Assembly: GCA_017640665.1 (NCBI GenBank)
Contig: JAEPQE010000002.1
Location: forward strand, 682,001 to 746,000
DNA: 64,000 nt
Source of the DNA: Balneolaceae bacterium
GTDB lineage: Bacteria; Bacteroidota; Rhodothermia; Balneolales; Balneolaceae
Direction: 5' to 3'
A program made the position numbers and the translations under genes. Under the pieces are notes generated by a model. That model made no database searches. It was not told the DNA's origin and saw only the letters and a list, made by a program, of their open reading frames with translations. The stretch's first letter is position 1. Every line of letters begins with the position of its first letter. This document shows positions 8,697-17,555 of the stretch, piece by piece.

Positions 8697-9842
8697 ATGA
8701 ACTGCCAAAAACACCTCTTCTCTATCGATCCTGAAGTTACTTATCTGAATTGTGCATATATGTCTCCATTGATGGATTCTGTTGTGGAAGCCGGGATTAA
8801 GGGTATCAAAAGAAAGCAACACCCCTGGGGAGTTAAAGGCGAGGATTTCTTTGATGAATCGAACGAACTAAGAAACGAGTTCGCAAAACTAATTAACACT
8901 CCGGAACCTAATCGCTGTGTAATAATTCCTTCGGTTTCTTATGGATTGGCGAATGTGGCAAATAATCTGAAATTAAGTGAAGATGATGAGATTCTGGTAG
9001 TCAGTGAGCAATTCCCGAGCAATGTCTATCCCTGGAGAAAAATTGCAGAGGAGAGCAGAGCACGGATCATAACCATTACCCCACCTCAAACTACAGAAAA
9101 CAGGACTAAACTCTGGAACGATTACATTTTGAATGCCATCACTCCGAAAACAAAACTGGTTGCCTGTGCACATATTCACTGGGCGGATGGCGCATTATTT
9201 GATCTGGTATCCATCCGGGAAAAGACCAAGGAAGTCGGAGCGTTATTAGTGGTTGATGGAACTCAATCATTAGGAGCCCTCCCTTTTGATGTTCATAGAA
9301 TAAAACCGGATGCGTTAATAGCTGCGGGATATAAATCGTTGATGGGTCCTTATAGTATTGGGATGGCCTATTATAGTGAAGCCTTTGATTCAGGTACTCC
9401 TATCGAAGAAAACTGGATTAATCGATATAAAAGTGAAGACTTTGCTAATCTGGTGAATTATAGTGATGACTATCAGCCCCAGGCTCTGAGATATGAGGTT
9501 GGAGAACACAGTAATTTTATTCTGGTACCCATGATGCTCGAAGCTCTTAAAATCCTGAACTCGTGGGGAACTGAAAGCGTAAAAACCTATTGTGACGACT
9601 TAGTGCGGGAACCTATTACCAAACTCAGAAAAGCAGGCTTTGTCATAGAAAAAGAAGGGGCGAGAGCCTCAAACCTATTTGGTATCAGATTGGGAGCTCA
9701 TCACAACATGAATGAAATCAAACAAAAGCTAGTCTCGTTCAACATCTTTGTATCCTATCGAGGCGATGCCATTCGGGTTTCTCCGAATGTATATAATGAT
9801 TCAAAAGATTTAGCTACTTTAGTTCAGGCTTTAACTGAATAA
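8697..9842 (+). CDS. Aminotransferase class V-fold PLP enzyme, cytoplasmic
   Basis: A 381-aa PLP-dependent enzyme of the class V (cysteine desulfurase / isopenicillin-N epimerase-like) group. Landmarks in order: YLNCAYMSPL at the N-terminus, VIIPSVSYGLANVANNL (cofactor loop), VDGTQSLGALPFDV (Asp pairing with the PLP pyridine nitrogen) and AAGYKSLMGPYSIG with Schiff-base Lys213. No catalytic cysteine loop of desulfurases is evident. The reaction is unknown. It ends 5 bp before a second enzyme of the same fold, so the two are probably one operon. There is no signal peptide. Confidence 0.82.
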   Translation: MNCQKHLFSIDPEVTYLNCAYMSPLMDSVVEAGIKGIKRKQHPWGVKGEDFFDESNELRNEFAKLINTPEPNRCVIIPSVSYGLANVANNLKLSEDDEILVVSEQFPSNVYPWRKIAEESRARIITITPPQTTENRTKLWNDYILNAITPKTKLVACAHIHWADGALFDLVSIREKTKEVGALLVVDGTQSLGALPFDVHRIKPDALIAAGYKSLMGPYSIGMAYYSEAFDSGTPIEENWINRYKSEDFANLVNYSDDYQPQALRYEVGEHSNFILVPMMLEALKILNSWGTESVKTYCDDLVREPITKLRKAGFVIEKEGARASNLFGIRLGAHHNMNEIKQKLVSFNIFVSYRGDAIRVSPNVYNDSKDLATLVQALTE

Positions 9843-9847
9843 AAGTT

Positions 9848-11101
9848 ATGAACACATCGAGAAAAGATTTCCTTAAGACCATATCAGCAGGCACATCGAT
9901 TTCCGCACTTTCCCTGCTAACTCCTATTGATTCATTATTTCGGAAAGATTTAAAAGAAACGTTCTCTTCAAGAAAATTACCTGCAAAAAAAGACTATAGT
10001 CTTGACTCAAATATTAAGTATCTGAATCATGGTTCTACAGGTACAATTCCAAAAATAGTTCTGGAAGCTCATCAGGATTATCTCAAATTATGTGAGACTA
10101 ATCCCTGGTTCTATATGTGGAGTGGAGAATGGAATGATCCCATTGAGAAAGTAAGAGCTAAAGCAGCTCAATATATCAATGCTGAAATTGATGAGGTTTC
10201 GTTTCCACACAACACTACTGAAGTCTTTAATGTATTAGCCCTTGGACTTGAGCTTAACAAGGAGGATGAAGTCCTTTTCTGTAATTTTAGCCATGCCGGA
10301 GCTTCGATTCCGTTTCTTATGCATTCCAAAAATTTAGGCTACTCTGTTAAGACCTTTGATATTCCCCACGATGATTTGTCGTCTATCACCAAGCAGGATA
10401 TTCTAGCTCTGTATGAGGAAAATATTACTTCGAAAACCAGATTGATCGTAATTCCACATTTGGATAATACGTTTGGGATTCGACAACCTGTGAAAGAGAT
10501 TACATCTCTTGCTCGCTCTAAAGGAGTTGAATTTGTCGCCTTAGATACTGCTCAAACAATGGGAATGATTCCAATTGATGTCAAAGATCTTGATGTGGAT
10601 GTAATTGGTACCAGTGCTCATAAATGGATTCAGGCACCTAAGAGTATCAGTATTGCATACTTCAGTAAAAGAATTCAGGATCAAATTAATCCTATGTTCG
10701 TAACCTGGGGACAAGCTCGCTGGAAAGACTCTGCTCGCAAGTTTGAAGATTATGGAACCCGGAATCTTGCTCAGGTATTAACATTAGGTCACGCGCTCGA
10801 TTTTCAAATGAGTATCGACCAAAGGGCAAGTAAAGAAAAGCTACAGTTGCTTTGGAGACTTTCAAAAGAACTTGCCATGAAAAACCCTAATACTGTTTGG
10901 AGGTCGCCTGCCAACTGGGAGCTTTCTGGTTCTTTGTTTGTTATTGAGCTTAAGAATCGAATACCCTCTGAGTTTGCTAAAGCAGCATTCGAAAATAACG
11001 GATATGTATTCCGCCCTTTTGATGCTTATTCAACAATTCGGGTTTCACCAAATATTACTACTACCGAAGAAGAAATAGAAGGTCTGTTTCGCTTGGTTTA
11101 A
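9848..11101 (+). CDS. Aminotransferase class V-fold PLP enzyme with Tat-like signal
   Basis: A 417-aa class V PLP enzyme, related to isopenicillin-N epimerase-like proteins. The N-terminus MNTSRKDFLKTISAGTSISA resembles a twin-arginine signal with one arginine replaced by lysine (S-R-K-x-F-L-K), which suggests export as a folded cofactor-loaded protein. The catalytic core follows: YLNHGSTGTIPKIV, FPHNTTEVFNVLALG, VALDTAQTMGMIPIDV and GTSAHKWIQAPKSI with Lys259. It is paralogous to the preceding gene, and the pair is separated by 5 bp. The substrate is unknown. Rho-independent sequence follows at 11251-11290, although that hairpin has its T-tract on the opposite strand. Confidence 0.8.
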   Translation: MNTSRKDFLKTISAGTSISALSLLTPIDSLFRKDLKETFSSRKLPAKKDYSLDSNIKYLNHGSTGTIPKIVLEAHQDYLKLCETNPWFYMWSGEWNDPIEKVRAKAAQYINAEIDEVSFPHNTTEVFNVLALGLELNKEDEVLFCNFSHAGASIPFLMHSKNLGYSVKTFDIPHDDLSSITKQDILALYEENITSKTRLIVIPHLDNTFGIRQPVKEITSLARSKGVEFVALDTAQTMGMIPIDVKDLDVDVIGTSAHKWIQAPKSISIAYFSKRIQDQINPMFVTWGQARWKDSARKFEDYGTRNLAQVLTLGHALDFQMSIDQRASKEKLQLLWRLSKELAMKNPNTVWRSPANWELSGSLFVIELKNRIPSEFAKAAFENNGYVFRPFDAYSTIRVSPNITTTEEEIEGLFRLV

Positions 11102-11250
11102 GAAAGAAGGTTTCCTTTGAGGTAGTAGTGATGAGAGTAAAAACCTGCTACAGGATTAGGTTAAATGTTAAACTTTTGTGATTCTTTGAATAGATTTAAT
11201 AATTACAATATGTCAGTATTTTAGTAATACTTATTTTACTCAATACCCCG

Positions 11251-11285
11251 AAACAAAAAAGCCACCTTTGAACGAGGTGGCTTAT
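11251..11285 (-). terminator. Rho-independent terminator of the DUF2911 gene (minus strand), possibly bidirectional
   Basis: Inverted repeat GCCACCT (11261-11267) / AGGTGGC (11275-11281) with a 7-nt loop. On the minus strand it is followed by TTTTTTGTTT, a proper U-tract, just after the stop of the gene at 11318. On the plus strand it is followed by TTATTCTTT, so it may also stop transcription from the aminotransferase pair. Confidence 0.8.
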
Positions 11286-11317
11286 TCTTTGAATAAACTC
11301 CCAGATAAAAAATAGGG

Positions 11318-11932
11318 TTAACCTTCGTCAATATATATAATTGGAATTCTTAGTAGTGTACTTTCCCACTCTATTATTAGAGTGTCTTCTTCAGAACTAA
11401 TTGTAAAACTCTCTACAAAATTGGAGTTTGTTTCCGGAACAACTTCAAAGCTTCCAATCTCTTGATCCCTTACAGATTCACTAATCCAATTCCCCCAGTG
11501 AAAAGTTGATTCGGATATAAATATCTCCCAACTCTCCTCACCAGGTATGGCATACATAGAGTACCTTCCTTTTGGAACAACAACCTCCCCAATCACTAAA
11601 TCTGATGAAGTGTAAATACGGGTAGGCTCATTAGCTCCAAATCTCCATAACCTATTATATGGAACCAAATCTCCGAATATTTTCCGCCCTTTTACAGAAG
11701 GACTTCCATAACAAATCAGGATAGTCTGATCCTCACTTTGAATTTCATAGGATTTTAACGGGCTTGAACGCTCTGTATAGGTTGAAGGGCTTGTATAATC
11801 TTTAAGGCAAGAACCTATCGTAACATCAACCGGTACATAATGATACCCCGTAGCAACAAAGAATATGAGAATAGCTAAAGGTAGTATTCCGAAAAGACTA
11901 ATCTTTAAACCTTTCCTGAGTTTTGGAGACAT
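11318..11932 (-). CDS. DUF2911 domain-containing membrane-anchored protein
   Basis: A 204-aa protein with an N-terminal membrane helix (about residues 11-28, ISLFGILPLAILIFFVATGY) and a DUF2911 domain. The DUF2911 hallmarks are ICYGSPSVKGRKIFGDLVPY, LWRFGANEPTRIYTSSDL and VPKGRYSMYAIPGEESWEIF. The family is common in Bacteroidota, is predicted to be periplasmic or surface-attached, and has no assigned reaction. The gene stands alone on the minus strand between two terminators with the same stem sequence. Confidence 0.82.
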   Translation of the reverse strand: MSPKLRKGLKISLFGILPLAILIFFVATGYHYVPVDVTIGSCLKDYTSPSTYTERSSPLKSYEIQSEDQTILICYGSPSVKGRKIFGDLVPYNRLWRFGANEPTRIYTSSDLVIGEVVVPKGRYSMYAIPGEESWEIFISESTFHWGNWISESVRDQEIGSFEVVPETNSNFVESFTISSEEDTLIIEWESTLLRIPIIYIDEG

Positions 11933-11983
11933 AATGCGAGTTTGTTAAAATTCTTTGGACGGTTCAGTATCAATTAAGTTTCT

Positions 11984-12016
11984 AAAAAAAGCCACCTCAC
12001 AACGTAAGGTGGCTTT
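11984..12016 (-). terminator. Rho-independent terminator of the sdhCAB operon
   Basis: Inverted repeat GCCACCT (11991-11997) / AGGTGGC (12007-12013). Read on the minus strand it follows the sdhB stop by about 24 nt and ends in a run of seven T residues. The stem arms are identical to those of the terminator at 11261-11281. Confidence 0.85.
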
Positions 12017-12036
12017 CAAATTGGTTAAGAATATGC

Positions 12037-12789
12037 TTAACTGAATACAGCTTTCACATAATCTTTTCGCATTTCCGCTATGGCTGAAATTGAAATACCA
12101 ACCGGACATACAGCTTCACATTCTGCGAAGTTGGAACAGTCGCCGAAACCCTCTTCTTTCATTTGATCTACCATGGCAACAACGCGTTTGCTTCGTTCTA
12201 ATTCACCCTGAGGAAGTTTTCCTAAATGCGCAATTTTTGCCCCGGTAAATAAAGAAGCTGAAGCATTAGGACATGCAGCAACACACGCACCACAACCTAT
12301 ACAAGTAGCATAATCAAATGCCAAATCAGAGTGTTCTTTTTCAATAGGAATTGAGTTAGCTTCCTGCGCAGAACCTGTTTTAACTGAAACATATCCACCA
12401 GCTTCAATGATTCGGTCAAATGCAGAACGGTCAACCACTAAATCTTTTATGATTGGAAACGCCCCAGCCTTAGGTGGTTCTATAGTGATATGATCTCCGT
12501 CCTTATAGTTTCTCATATGCAGCTGGCAACAAGCTACTTTTTCTTTAGGCCCATGGGCCTGACCATTTATCACCAGGTTACAGGAACCACAAATTCCTTC
12601 CCTGCAATCGTAGTCGAATTCTACAGGGTCTTTTCCTTCCAGCTGAAGTTCTTCATTCAGAACATCCAACATCTCAAGAAAGGACATATGCTCGTTTACT
12701 GTATTTAACGTCTTCTCTTCAAAGTATCCCTGGGCATCAGGTCCTGCCTGCTTCCAGTACTTCAAATGAATGGTCATATCTTTACTCAT
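12037..12789 (-). CDS. sdhB: Succinate dehydrogenase/fumarate reductase iron-sulfur subunit
   Basis: A 250-aa subunit that relays electrons from the SdhA flavin to quinone at the inner face of the cytoplasmic membrane. The [2Fe-2S] ligands are Cys62, Cys67, Cys70 and Cys87 (CREGICGSC ... CC). The two C-terminal clusters use Cys163, Cys166, Cys169 and Cys173 (CIGCGACVAACPN) together with Cys218, Cys224 and Cys228 (DCSNFAECEAVCPVG). It is the last gene of the minus-strand sdhCAB operon, 85 bp after sdhA; that gap carries a palindromic repeat. Confidence 0.96.
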   Translation of the reverse strand: MSKDMTIHLKYWKQAGPDAQGYFEEKTLNTVNEHMSFLEMLDVLNEELQLEGKDPVEFDYDCREGICGSCNLVINGQAHGPKEKVACCQLHMRNYKDGDHITIEPPKAGAFPIIKDLVVDRSAFDRIIEAGGYVSVKTGSAQEANSIPIEKEHSDLAFDYATCIGCGACVAACPNASASLFTGAKIAHLGKLPQGELERSKRVVAMVDQMKEEGFGDCSNFAECEAVCPVGISISAIAEMRKDYVKAVFS

Positions 12790-12810
12790 AATAAAACTCT
12801 TTGTTTATTC

Positions 12811-12869
12811 GCCACTAAAACACGGAAACACAAAAGTTAAATAATTAGTGCTTTTGTGATTTCGTGGCC
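12811..12869. repeat. Palindromic intergenic repeat, family B, between sdhA and sdhB
   Basis: The spacer holds GCCACTAAAACACGGAAAC continuing into ACAAAAG on the left and CTTTTGTGATTTCGTGGC on the right. The arms CACAAAAG (12829-12836) and CTTTTGTG (12851-12858) pair, with outer GCCAC/GTGGC. A related element is at 26078-26136. It sits inside an operon and would form a hairpin in the sdh mRNA. Confidence 0.55.
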
Positions 12870-12874
12870 TTTAA

Positions 12875-14797
12875 TTATTTATATGATCTTTGTTTTAGTT
12901 CAACGAATTCAAATTCTAAATTTTCTTTGTGAAGTTGCTCTTTCAGCTCTCCATTCACTCCCTGGTACTCCCAGGCAGCTACATAAGAGAAGTCTTCATC
13001 ATTTCGGATCGCTTCCCCTTCTTCCGATTGGTACTCTTCACGAAGATGACATCCGCATGATTCTTGCCTATCCAGAGCATCTTTAGCCATCAGTTCTGCC
13101 AACTCGAAGAAATCAGCTACACGACCAGCAAACTCCAGATATTTGTTATAATTATTCTTTTCGCCCGGCACATACACATTCGACCAGAATTCTTCCCGAA
13201 GCTCCTGAATCTCTTTGATCGCTTTCTTCAGATCTTCGGCATTTCTTGCTATGCCGATGTTATCCCAAACTATTTTACCGAGTGTCCTATGGAAATCTAC
13301 AATCGTTCTTTTTCCTTTGATACTGAGTAGTTTATCAATTTGCGCCTGTGCTTCAGCGGCTGCTTTTTCGAATTCTTTGTGGTCGGTTCCGTACCGTTTA
13401 CCTATTTCTTCATCCGCAAGATAATTACCGATGGTTGCAGGTAATACAAAGTATCCGTCTGAAAGACCCTGCATGAGTGCACTTGCTCCCAACCGGTTCG
13501 CACCGTGATCAGAGAAGTTCGCTTCTCCGGTAGCAAATAACCCTGGAACATTGGTCATCAAATTGTAATCCACCCAAAGTCCACCCATCGTATAATGTAC
13601 GGCTGGATAAATTTTCATTGGCTGTTCGTAAGGATTTTCCCCGGCGATATTGTGATACATATCGAAGAGATTTCCATATTTGGCTGAGATGGTTTCAAGT
13701 CCATAGCGTTTGATTGCATCACGGAAATCGAGATATACTGCAAGCCCAGTGTCGCCTACTCCTAATCCATCATCGCAAACCAATTTTGCGTTTCTTGACG
13801 CCACATCACGCGGAACCAGATTTCCAAAACTAGGATATCGTTCTTCCAGATAGTAATAGCGTTCCTCATCCGGAATATCATTTGGATGACGATCGTCCCC
13901 TTTCTTTTTAGGAACCCAAACACGCCCATCATTTCTTAAACTCTCACTCATTAAAGTAAGCTTAGACTGATAATCCCCTGAAACAGGAATGCACGTTGGG
14001 TGAACCTGCACATAACATGGATTGGCAAAAAACGCTCCTTTTTTATGAGCTCTCCATGCTGCAGTTACATTTGAGTTTTTTGCATTTGTGGAAAGATAAA
14101 ATACGTTTCCATATCCACCTGTAGCTAAGACTACAGCATCTGCTTCATGTCTCACTATTTCGCCTGAAACTAAATCACGGGTGATAATACCCCTGGCTTT
14201 GCCATCAATAATTACTACTTCTAACATTTCATGGCGAGGAAAATATTCTACTCCACCCTCCTGAACCTGACGCATCATGGCCTGATAAGCACCAAGCAAT
14301 AATTGCTGTCCTGTCTGACCTCGAGCGTAAAACGTCCGGGATACCTGAGCTCCACCAAAAGATCTGTTGTCAAGCAAACCTGAATATTCTCTTGCAAAAG
14401 GAACACCTTGGGCAACGGCCTGATCAATAATATTATTTGCAACCTCAGCTAGTCGGTAAACATTTGCTTCACGGGATCGGTAGTCTCCACCTTTGATGGT
14501 ATCATAGAACAACCGCCATACGCTATCGCCATCATTAGGATAATTTTTAGCTGCATTAATTCCACCCTGGGCAGCAATTGAATGTGCCCGTCGCGCAGAA
14601 TCCTGAATACAGAAGCTCTTCACTTTGTATCCCATTTCAGCGAGACTCGCTGCAGCGGCTCCTCCAGCTAGACCTGTTCCAACTATAATTATTTCGTACT
14701 TGCGCCGATTATTAGGAGCAACAAGCTTCATGTTCTTTTTATGAAGGCTCCACTTTTGTTCCAGTGGTCCATCAGGTATTTGTCCGTCTAATTTCAT
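12875..14797 (-). CDS. sdhA: Succinate dehydrogenase/fumarate reductase flavoprotein subunit
   Basis: A 640-aa flavoprotein, the catalytic subunit that oxidises succinate to fumarate. The FAD Rossmann motif is [20 protein letters not shown], and the covalent-flavin/substrate region includes [18 protein letters not shown]. The substrate and catalytic loop is seen around [10 protein letters not shown] and [20 protein letters not shown]. The length is that of the Bacteroidota/B. subtilis-type enzyme (about 640 aa) rather than the 590-aa proteobacterial form. It lies between sdhC (13-bp gap) and sdhB on the minus strand. Confidence 0.96.
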   Translation of the reverse strand: MKLDGQIPDGPLEQKWSLHKKNMKLVAPNNRRKYEIIIVGTGLAGGAAAASLAEMGYKVKSFCIQDSARRAHSIAAQGGINAAKNYPNDGDSVWRLFYDTIKGGDYRSREANVYRLAEVANNIIDQAVAQGVPFAREYSGLLDNRSFGGAQVSRTFYARGQTGQQLLLGAYQAMMRQVQEGGVEYFPRHEMLEVVIIDGKARGIITRDLVSGEIVRHEADAVVLATGGYGNVFYLSTNAKNSNVTAAWRAHKKGAFFANPCYVQVHPTCIPVSGDYQSKLTLMSESLRNDGRVWVPKKKGDDRHPNDIPDEERYYYLEERYPSFGNLVPRDVASRNAKLVCDDGLGVGDTGLAVYLDFRDAIKRYGLETISAKYGNLFDMYHNIAGENPYEQPMKIYPAVHYTMGGLWVDYNLMTNVPGLFATGEANFSDHGANRLGASALMQGLSDGYFVLPATIGNYLADEEIGKRYGTDHKEFEKAAAEAQAQIDKLLSIKGKRTIVDFHRTLGKIVWDNIGIARNAEDLKKAIKEIQELREEFWSNVYVPGEKNNYNKYLEFAGRVADFFELAELMAKDALDRQESCGCHLREEYQSEEGEAIRNDEDFSYVAAWEYQGVNGELKEQLHKENLEFEFVELKQRSYK

Positions 14798-14810
14798 TTC
14801 CTAAACTCCC

Positions 14811-15509
14811 TTAATAACTAATTAGTGATCCTTCACCACCGGTGAAGTAGATGTACAGTGGAATAAAAATAAATCCAAGCATTAGGATAATGCTAAATGC
14901 ATAAGCAGTAACCTGTATTTTTTTGGAAGTTTCTCCATGTTTCATTCCTAATGAAGTAAACGCACTCCAAAATCCATGTGCTAAATGTAAAACAGCCAAA
15001 AGAAGGACAAATACATAACCTATAACAACCCAGGTTTTCTGAAATTCCTCTAGCACTAATCTTCTTAAATCACGTGCTTGTTCCCCATCAATCATCGTTG
15101 TGTAGTCCGCTCCAAATTTGAAGTGAATGATGTGTAGAACTAAAAAGATGAATATGATTGACCCTGAAATAATCATACTTCTTGAAGCAAGATTTTGATG
15201 ACTGGGACCACCTTTGGACTTGTATGTATTGTATCCCTCAGGTCTCGCTTTTCTTCTCCCAAGCCAAATAGATACACCAAGTACCGTATGATATAAAAAG
15301 AAAAATGCTAATCCTGCTTCAATCACATAGAGAAGAGGACCAAGATCCATCAAAGTTTTCGTATAAATATTAAAGGCATCTGCTGTTCCAAAAATCGAGA
15401 GGTTACCAGCAAGGTGGCCGATCAGAAAGAACATCAATCCGATCCCGGTTATACCAGTCATAATCTTCCGGCCTACCTGGGAGCTTAGTGCTTGTTTAAT
15501 TGAAGGCAT
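14811..15509 (-). CDS. sdhC: Succinate dehydrogenase cytochrome b subunit
   Basis: A 232-aa membrane anchor with five hydrophobic helices. Candidate haem-ligand histidines lie in FFLIGHLAGNL, FFLYHTVLGVSIWLG, LVLHIIHFKFG and VLHLAHGFWSAF. This is the single-subunit, dihaem (type B) anchor of Bacteroidota and Bacillota, which normally works with menaquinone; a separate sdhD is neither needed nor present. The presence of a UbiE/MenG-type methyltransferase at 35268 is consistent. It is the first gene of the minus-strand operon, so the promoter lies in 15510-15693. Confidence 0.93.
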   Translation of the reverse strand: MPSIKQALSSQVGRKIMTGITGIGLMFFLIGHLAGNLSIFGTADAFNIYTKTLMDLGPLLYVIEAGLAFFFLYHTVLGVSIWLGRRKARPEGYNTYKSKGGPSHQNLASRSMIISGSIIFIFLVLHIIHFKFGADYTTMIDGEQARDLRRLVLEEFQKTWVVIGYVFVLLLAVLHLAHGFWSAFTSLGMKHGETSKKIQVTAYAFSIILMLGFIFIPLYIYFTGGEGSLISY

Positions 15510-15693
15510 TAATTTAGTTAGTTTGATTCGTTGTGCTTAACACGTCTGAATTCTGCTTAGTTTCAATTTTTTTTGAAACCTTATATTTGCTCAAATTCGG
15601 TATAGAAAATCGGTTTTTCAGTTACGAATGGCAAGGTAGAAAAGCTCTAAATAAGACTGGTACCTTTTCATTTTTTTAAGCGATCTTCTTTTC

Positions 15694-16308
15694 ATGAAAA
15701 CCATAACAAGAAACACTGAAGGAACGCTAAGAGAACTTGGCTCTAAATTTCTTGGATTTCTTTTTTGTTGTGAGAATGAAGCTGAACTCAGGGAACAATT
15801 GGATCAGATTAAAAAAGAATATCCGGATGCATCACACCATTGTTATGGCTATCGGGTAGACCCAAATATGCTAATCGAATTCAGTAGTGATGATGGAGAG
15901 CCTTCCGGAACAGCCGGACTTCCTATACTAAACCAGCTAAAATCTGCAGAATTAATTAATACAGGTGCCGTAGTTGTACGATATTTCGGCGGCACAAAAC
16001 TGGGTAAAGCGGGGTTGATTCAAGCGTATGGTGGAACAGCTGAATTATGTATTTCTGAAGCTTCTTTCAAACAAATCATTCAAGTCCAATTGATGGAAAT
16101 CAAATATCCGTATTCACAAGAGAATTTAATCCAAAAGCTTGAACTTACTTTTGATCTCACCGTGCAGCATTCGGAATATTTGGAGGAAATAACTAAAGTA
16201 TATGCCTGCCCAATTGACAAATCCCAAAAGTGTGCCATCGAATTGGCTTCTTTTGAACACTTGTCCATTCAATCTAAGATGTTACACAAAAGTTATATTT
16301 CTGTGTAG
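15694..16308 (+). CDS. YigZ/IMPACT family protein
   Basis: A 204-aa protein with the UPF0029/IMPACT N-terminal domain: ASHHCYGYRVDPN, SSDDGEPSGTAGLPIL and VVVRYFGGTKLGKAGLIQAY are the family signatures. Residues about 130-204 form the ferredoxin-like C-terminal domain. YigZ-type proteins are linked to ribosomes or translation control, but no reaction is established. The gene is monocistronic and divergent from sdhC, with a 184-bp spacer containing TATATTTG at 15582-15589, which fits the Bacteroidota -7 pattern TAnnTTTG. Confidence 0.88.
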   Translation: MKTITRNTEGTLRELGSKFLGFLFCCENEAELREQLDQIKKEYPDASHHCYGYRVDPNMLIEFSSDDGEPSGTAGLPILNQLKSAELINTGAVVVRYFGGTKLGKAGLIQAYGGTAELCISEASFKQIIQVQLMEIKYPYSQENLIQKLELTFDLTVQHSEYLEEITKVYACPIDKSQKCAIELASFEHLSIQSKMLHKSYISV

Positions 16309-16409
16309 CTATTTATCATTATACTCAGTCAAAACTATTTACAATCTCTTTCGCTCATTTTTGCGTAGTTATTAGCAGATTATTCTTTAGGCATTTAATA
16401 CTATTACAA

Positions 16410-16529
16410 ATGAAAAATGATATTCATGATCGGGTGGGTTCTTATAATATTTATTTTAGATACCCGGAGAAAATAACTCCCTTAGCAAATATTGGAATTA
16501 ACTTTGAGGAGGCCACCTCATGCTGCTAA
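16410..16529 (+). CDS. Possible 39-aa peptide overlapping the radical SAM gene start
   Basis: A short frame from ATG 16410 to TAA 16527-16529 encodes 39 residues that start MKNDIHDRVGSYNIYFRYPE and end FEEATSCC. Its 3' end overlaps the first 10 bp of the radical SAM gene, whose Shine-Dalgarno lies inside it. This arrangement favours translational coupling and resembles a modifying enzyme placed after its precursor peptide. The frame is short enough to be chance, and I recognise no similarity. It could instead be an untranslated leader. Confidence 0.3.
   Translation: MKNDIHDRVGSYNIYFRYPEKITPLANIGINFEEATSCC
16506..16512 (+). promoter_or_regulatory. Strong ribosome binding site of the radical SAM gene
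   Basis: GAGGAGG ends 7 nt before the ATG at 16520. Most genes in this window lack such a site, so it decides this start and suggests efficient or coupled translation. Confidence 0.7.
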
Positions 16530-17479
16530 GAGAACAAAAAATTCAAAAGAACTTTCATAAGGATGGCAAGTTTGTTGATGAACAAACCACTGCCAAAGGT
16601 GAAGACCGGGCGTATGTAGATTTAGTTAAGCTGGAAACGCTTTGGATTAATACCGGGACACGTTGCAACCTGGCTTGTGAGAATTGCTATATCGAATCCT
16701 CCCCTACCAACGATGAGCTTTCATTTATCACTTTTGATGAGGTTAAAAATTATCTGGATGAAATTGAAAAACTAAATCTGGGAACGACCAACATTTCTTT
16801 TACCGGAGGAGAACCTTTTCTGAATAAGGAAATAATCCCTACCCTCACTCTATGTCTTGATCGTGGATTTAACGTATTAGTGCTAACTAATGCCTATCGA
16901 GCTATTGATAAACATTTTCGTGTTTTGGATGAGTTGAACCGAATACATCCTGGAAAACTAAGACTACGAATTTCTTTAGATCACTATACCCAGGATACGC
17001 ACGAAAAAGAACGGGGGCCTAAAACCTTTGAGCGGACTCTTAATACGATGAAAACGCTCTTCGATTTGGACTTCAATCTTAGTATTGCAGGACGATCTTT
17101 GATTGATGAATCACCAAATGAAGCTCTCGAAGGATATCAGCATTTGATAAATAATTACCAACTCGAACTCAACCTTTCAAATGGAGATAACATTGTAATC
17201 TTTCCGGAAATGTCTCCCGAAAAAAATGTTCCTGAAATAACGACAGCATGCTGGGACATCCTGAATGTCCATCCACACCAACAAATGTGTGCACACGAGC
17301 GCATGATTGTAAAGCGTAAAGGAGACAAACACCCCGTTGTGTTACCTTGCACCTTAATTGCCTATGATGAGAATTTTATCCTGGGGCAAACACTCGAAGA
17401 ATCATTCCAAAGAGTGTACCTGAATCACCCGTACTGTGCTCAGTTTTGTGTATTGGGCGGGGGAAGTTGTTCGGCTTGA
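16520..17479 (+). CDS. Radical SAM protein with C-terminal cysteine cluster
   Basis: A 319-aa radical SAM enzyme. The [4Fe-4S]-SAM motif is C-x3-C-x2-C at Cys49, Cys53 and Cys56 (TRCNLACENCYIES), followed by the SAM-binding GGEP in ISFTGGEPFLNKE. The C-terminal third has further cysteines (ACWDI, MCAHER, LPCTLIA) and ends with Cys306-x3-Cys310-x6-Cys317 (CAQFCVLGGGSC), enough to hold an auxiliary cluster. The substrate is unknown. I have the impression that similar stand-alone proteins occur in many bacteria. The possible small peptide immediately upstream makes peptide modification one hypothesis. Confidence 0.85.
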   Translation: MLLREQKIQKNFHKDGKFVDEQTTAKGEDRAYVDLVKLETLWINTGTRCNLACENCYIESSPTNDELSFITFDEVKNYLDEIEKLNLGTTNISFTGGEPFLNKEIIPTLTLCLDRGFNVLVLTNAYRAIDKHFRVLDELNRIHPGKLRLRISLDHYTQDTHEKERGPKTFERTLNTMKTLFDLDFNLSIAGRSLIDESPNEALEGYQHLINNYQLELNLSNGDNIVIFPEMSPEKNVPEITTACWDILNVHPHQQMCAHERMIVKRKGDKHPVVLPCTLIAYDENFILGQTLEESFQRVYLNHPYCAQFCVLGGGSCSA

Positions 17480-17555
17480 AAATTGCCGCAGCGCGTAAAT
17501 AAAGAGTTCTTGAATTGATAAACTGAAGAAATTAAAACTTAGATTTGGATTCCTT

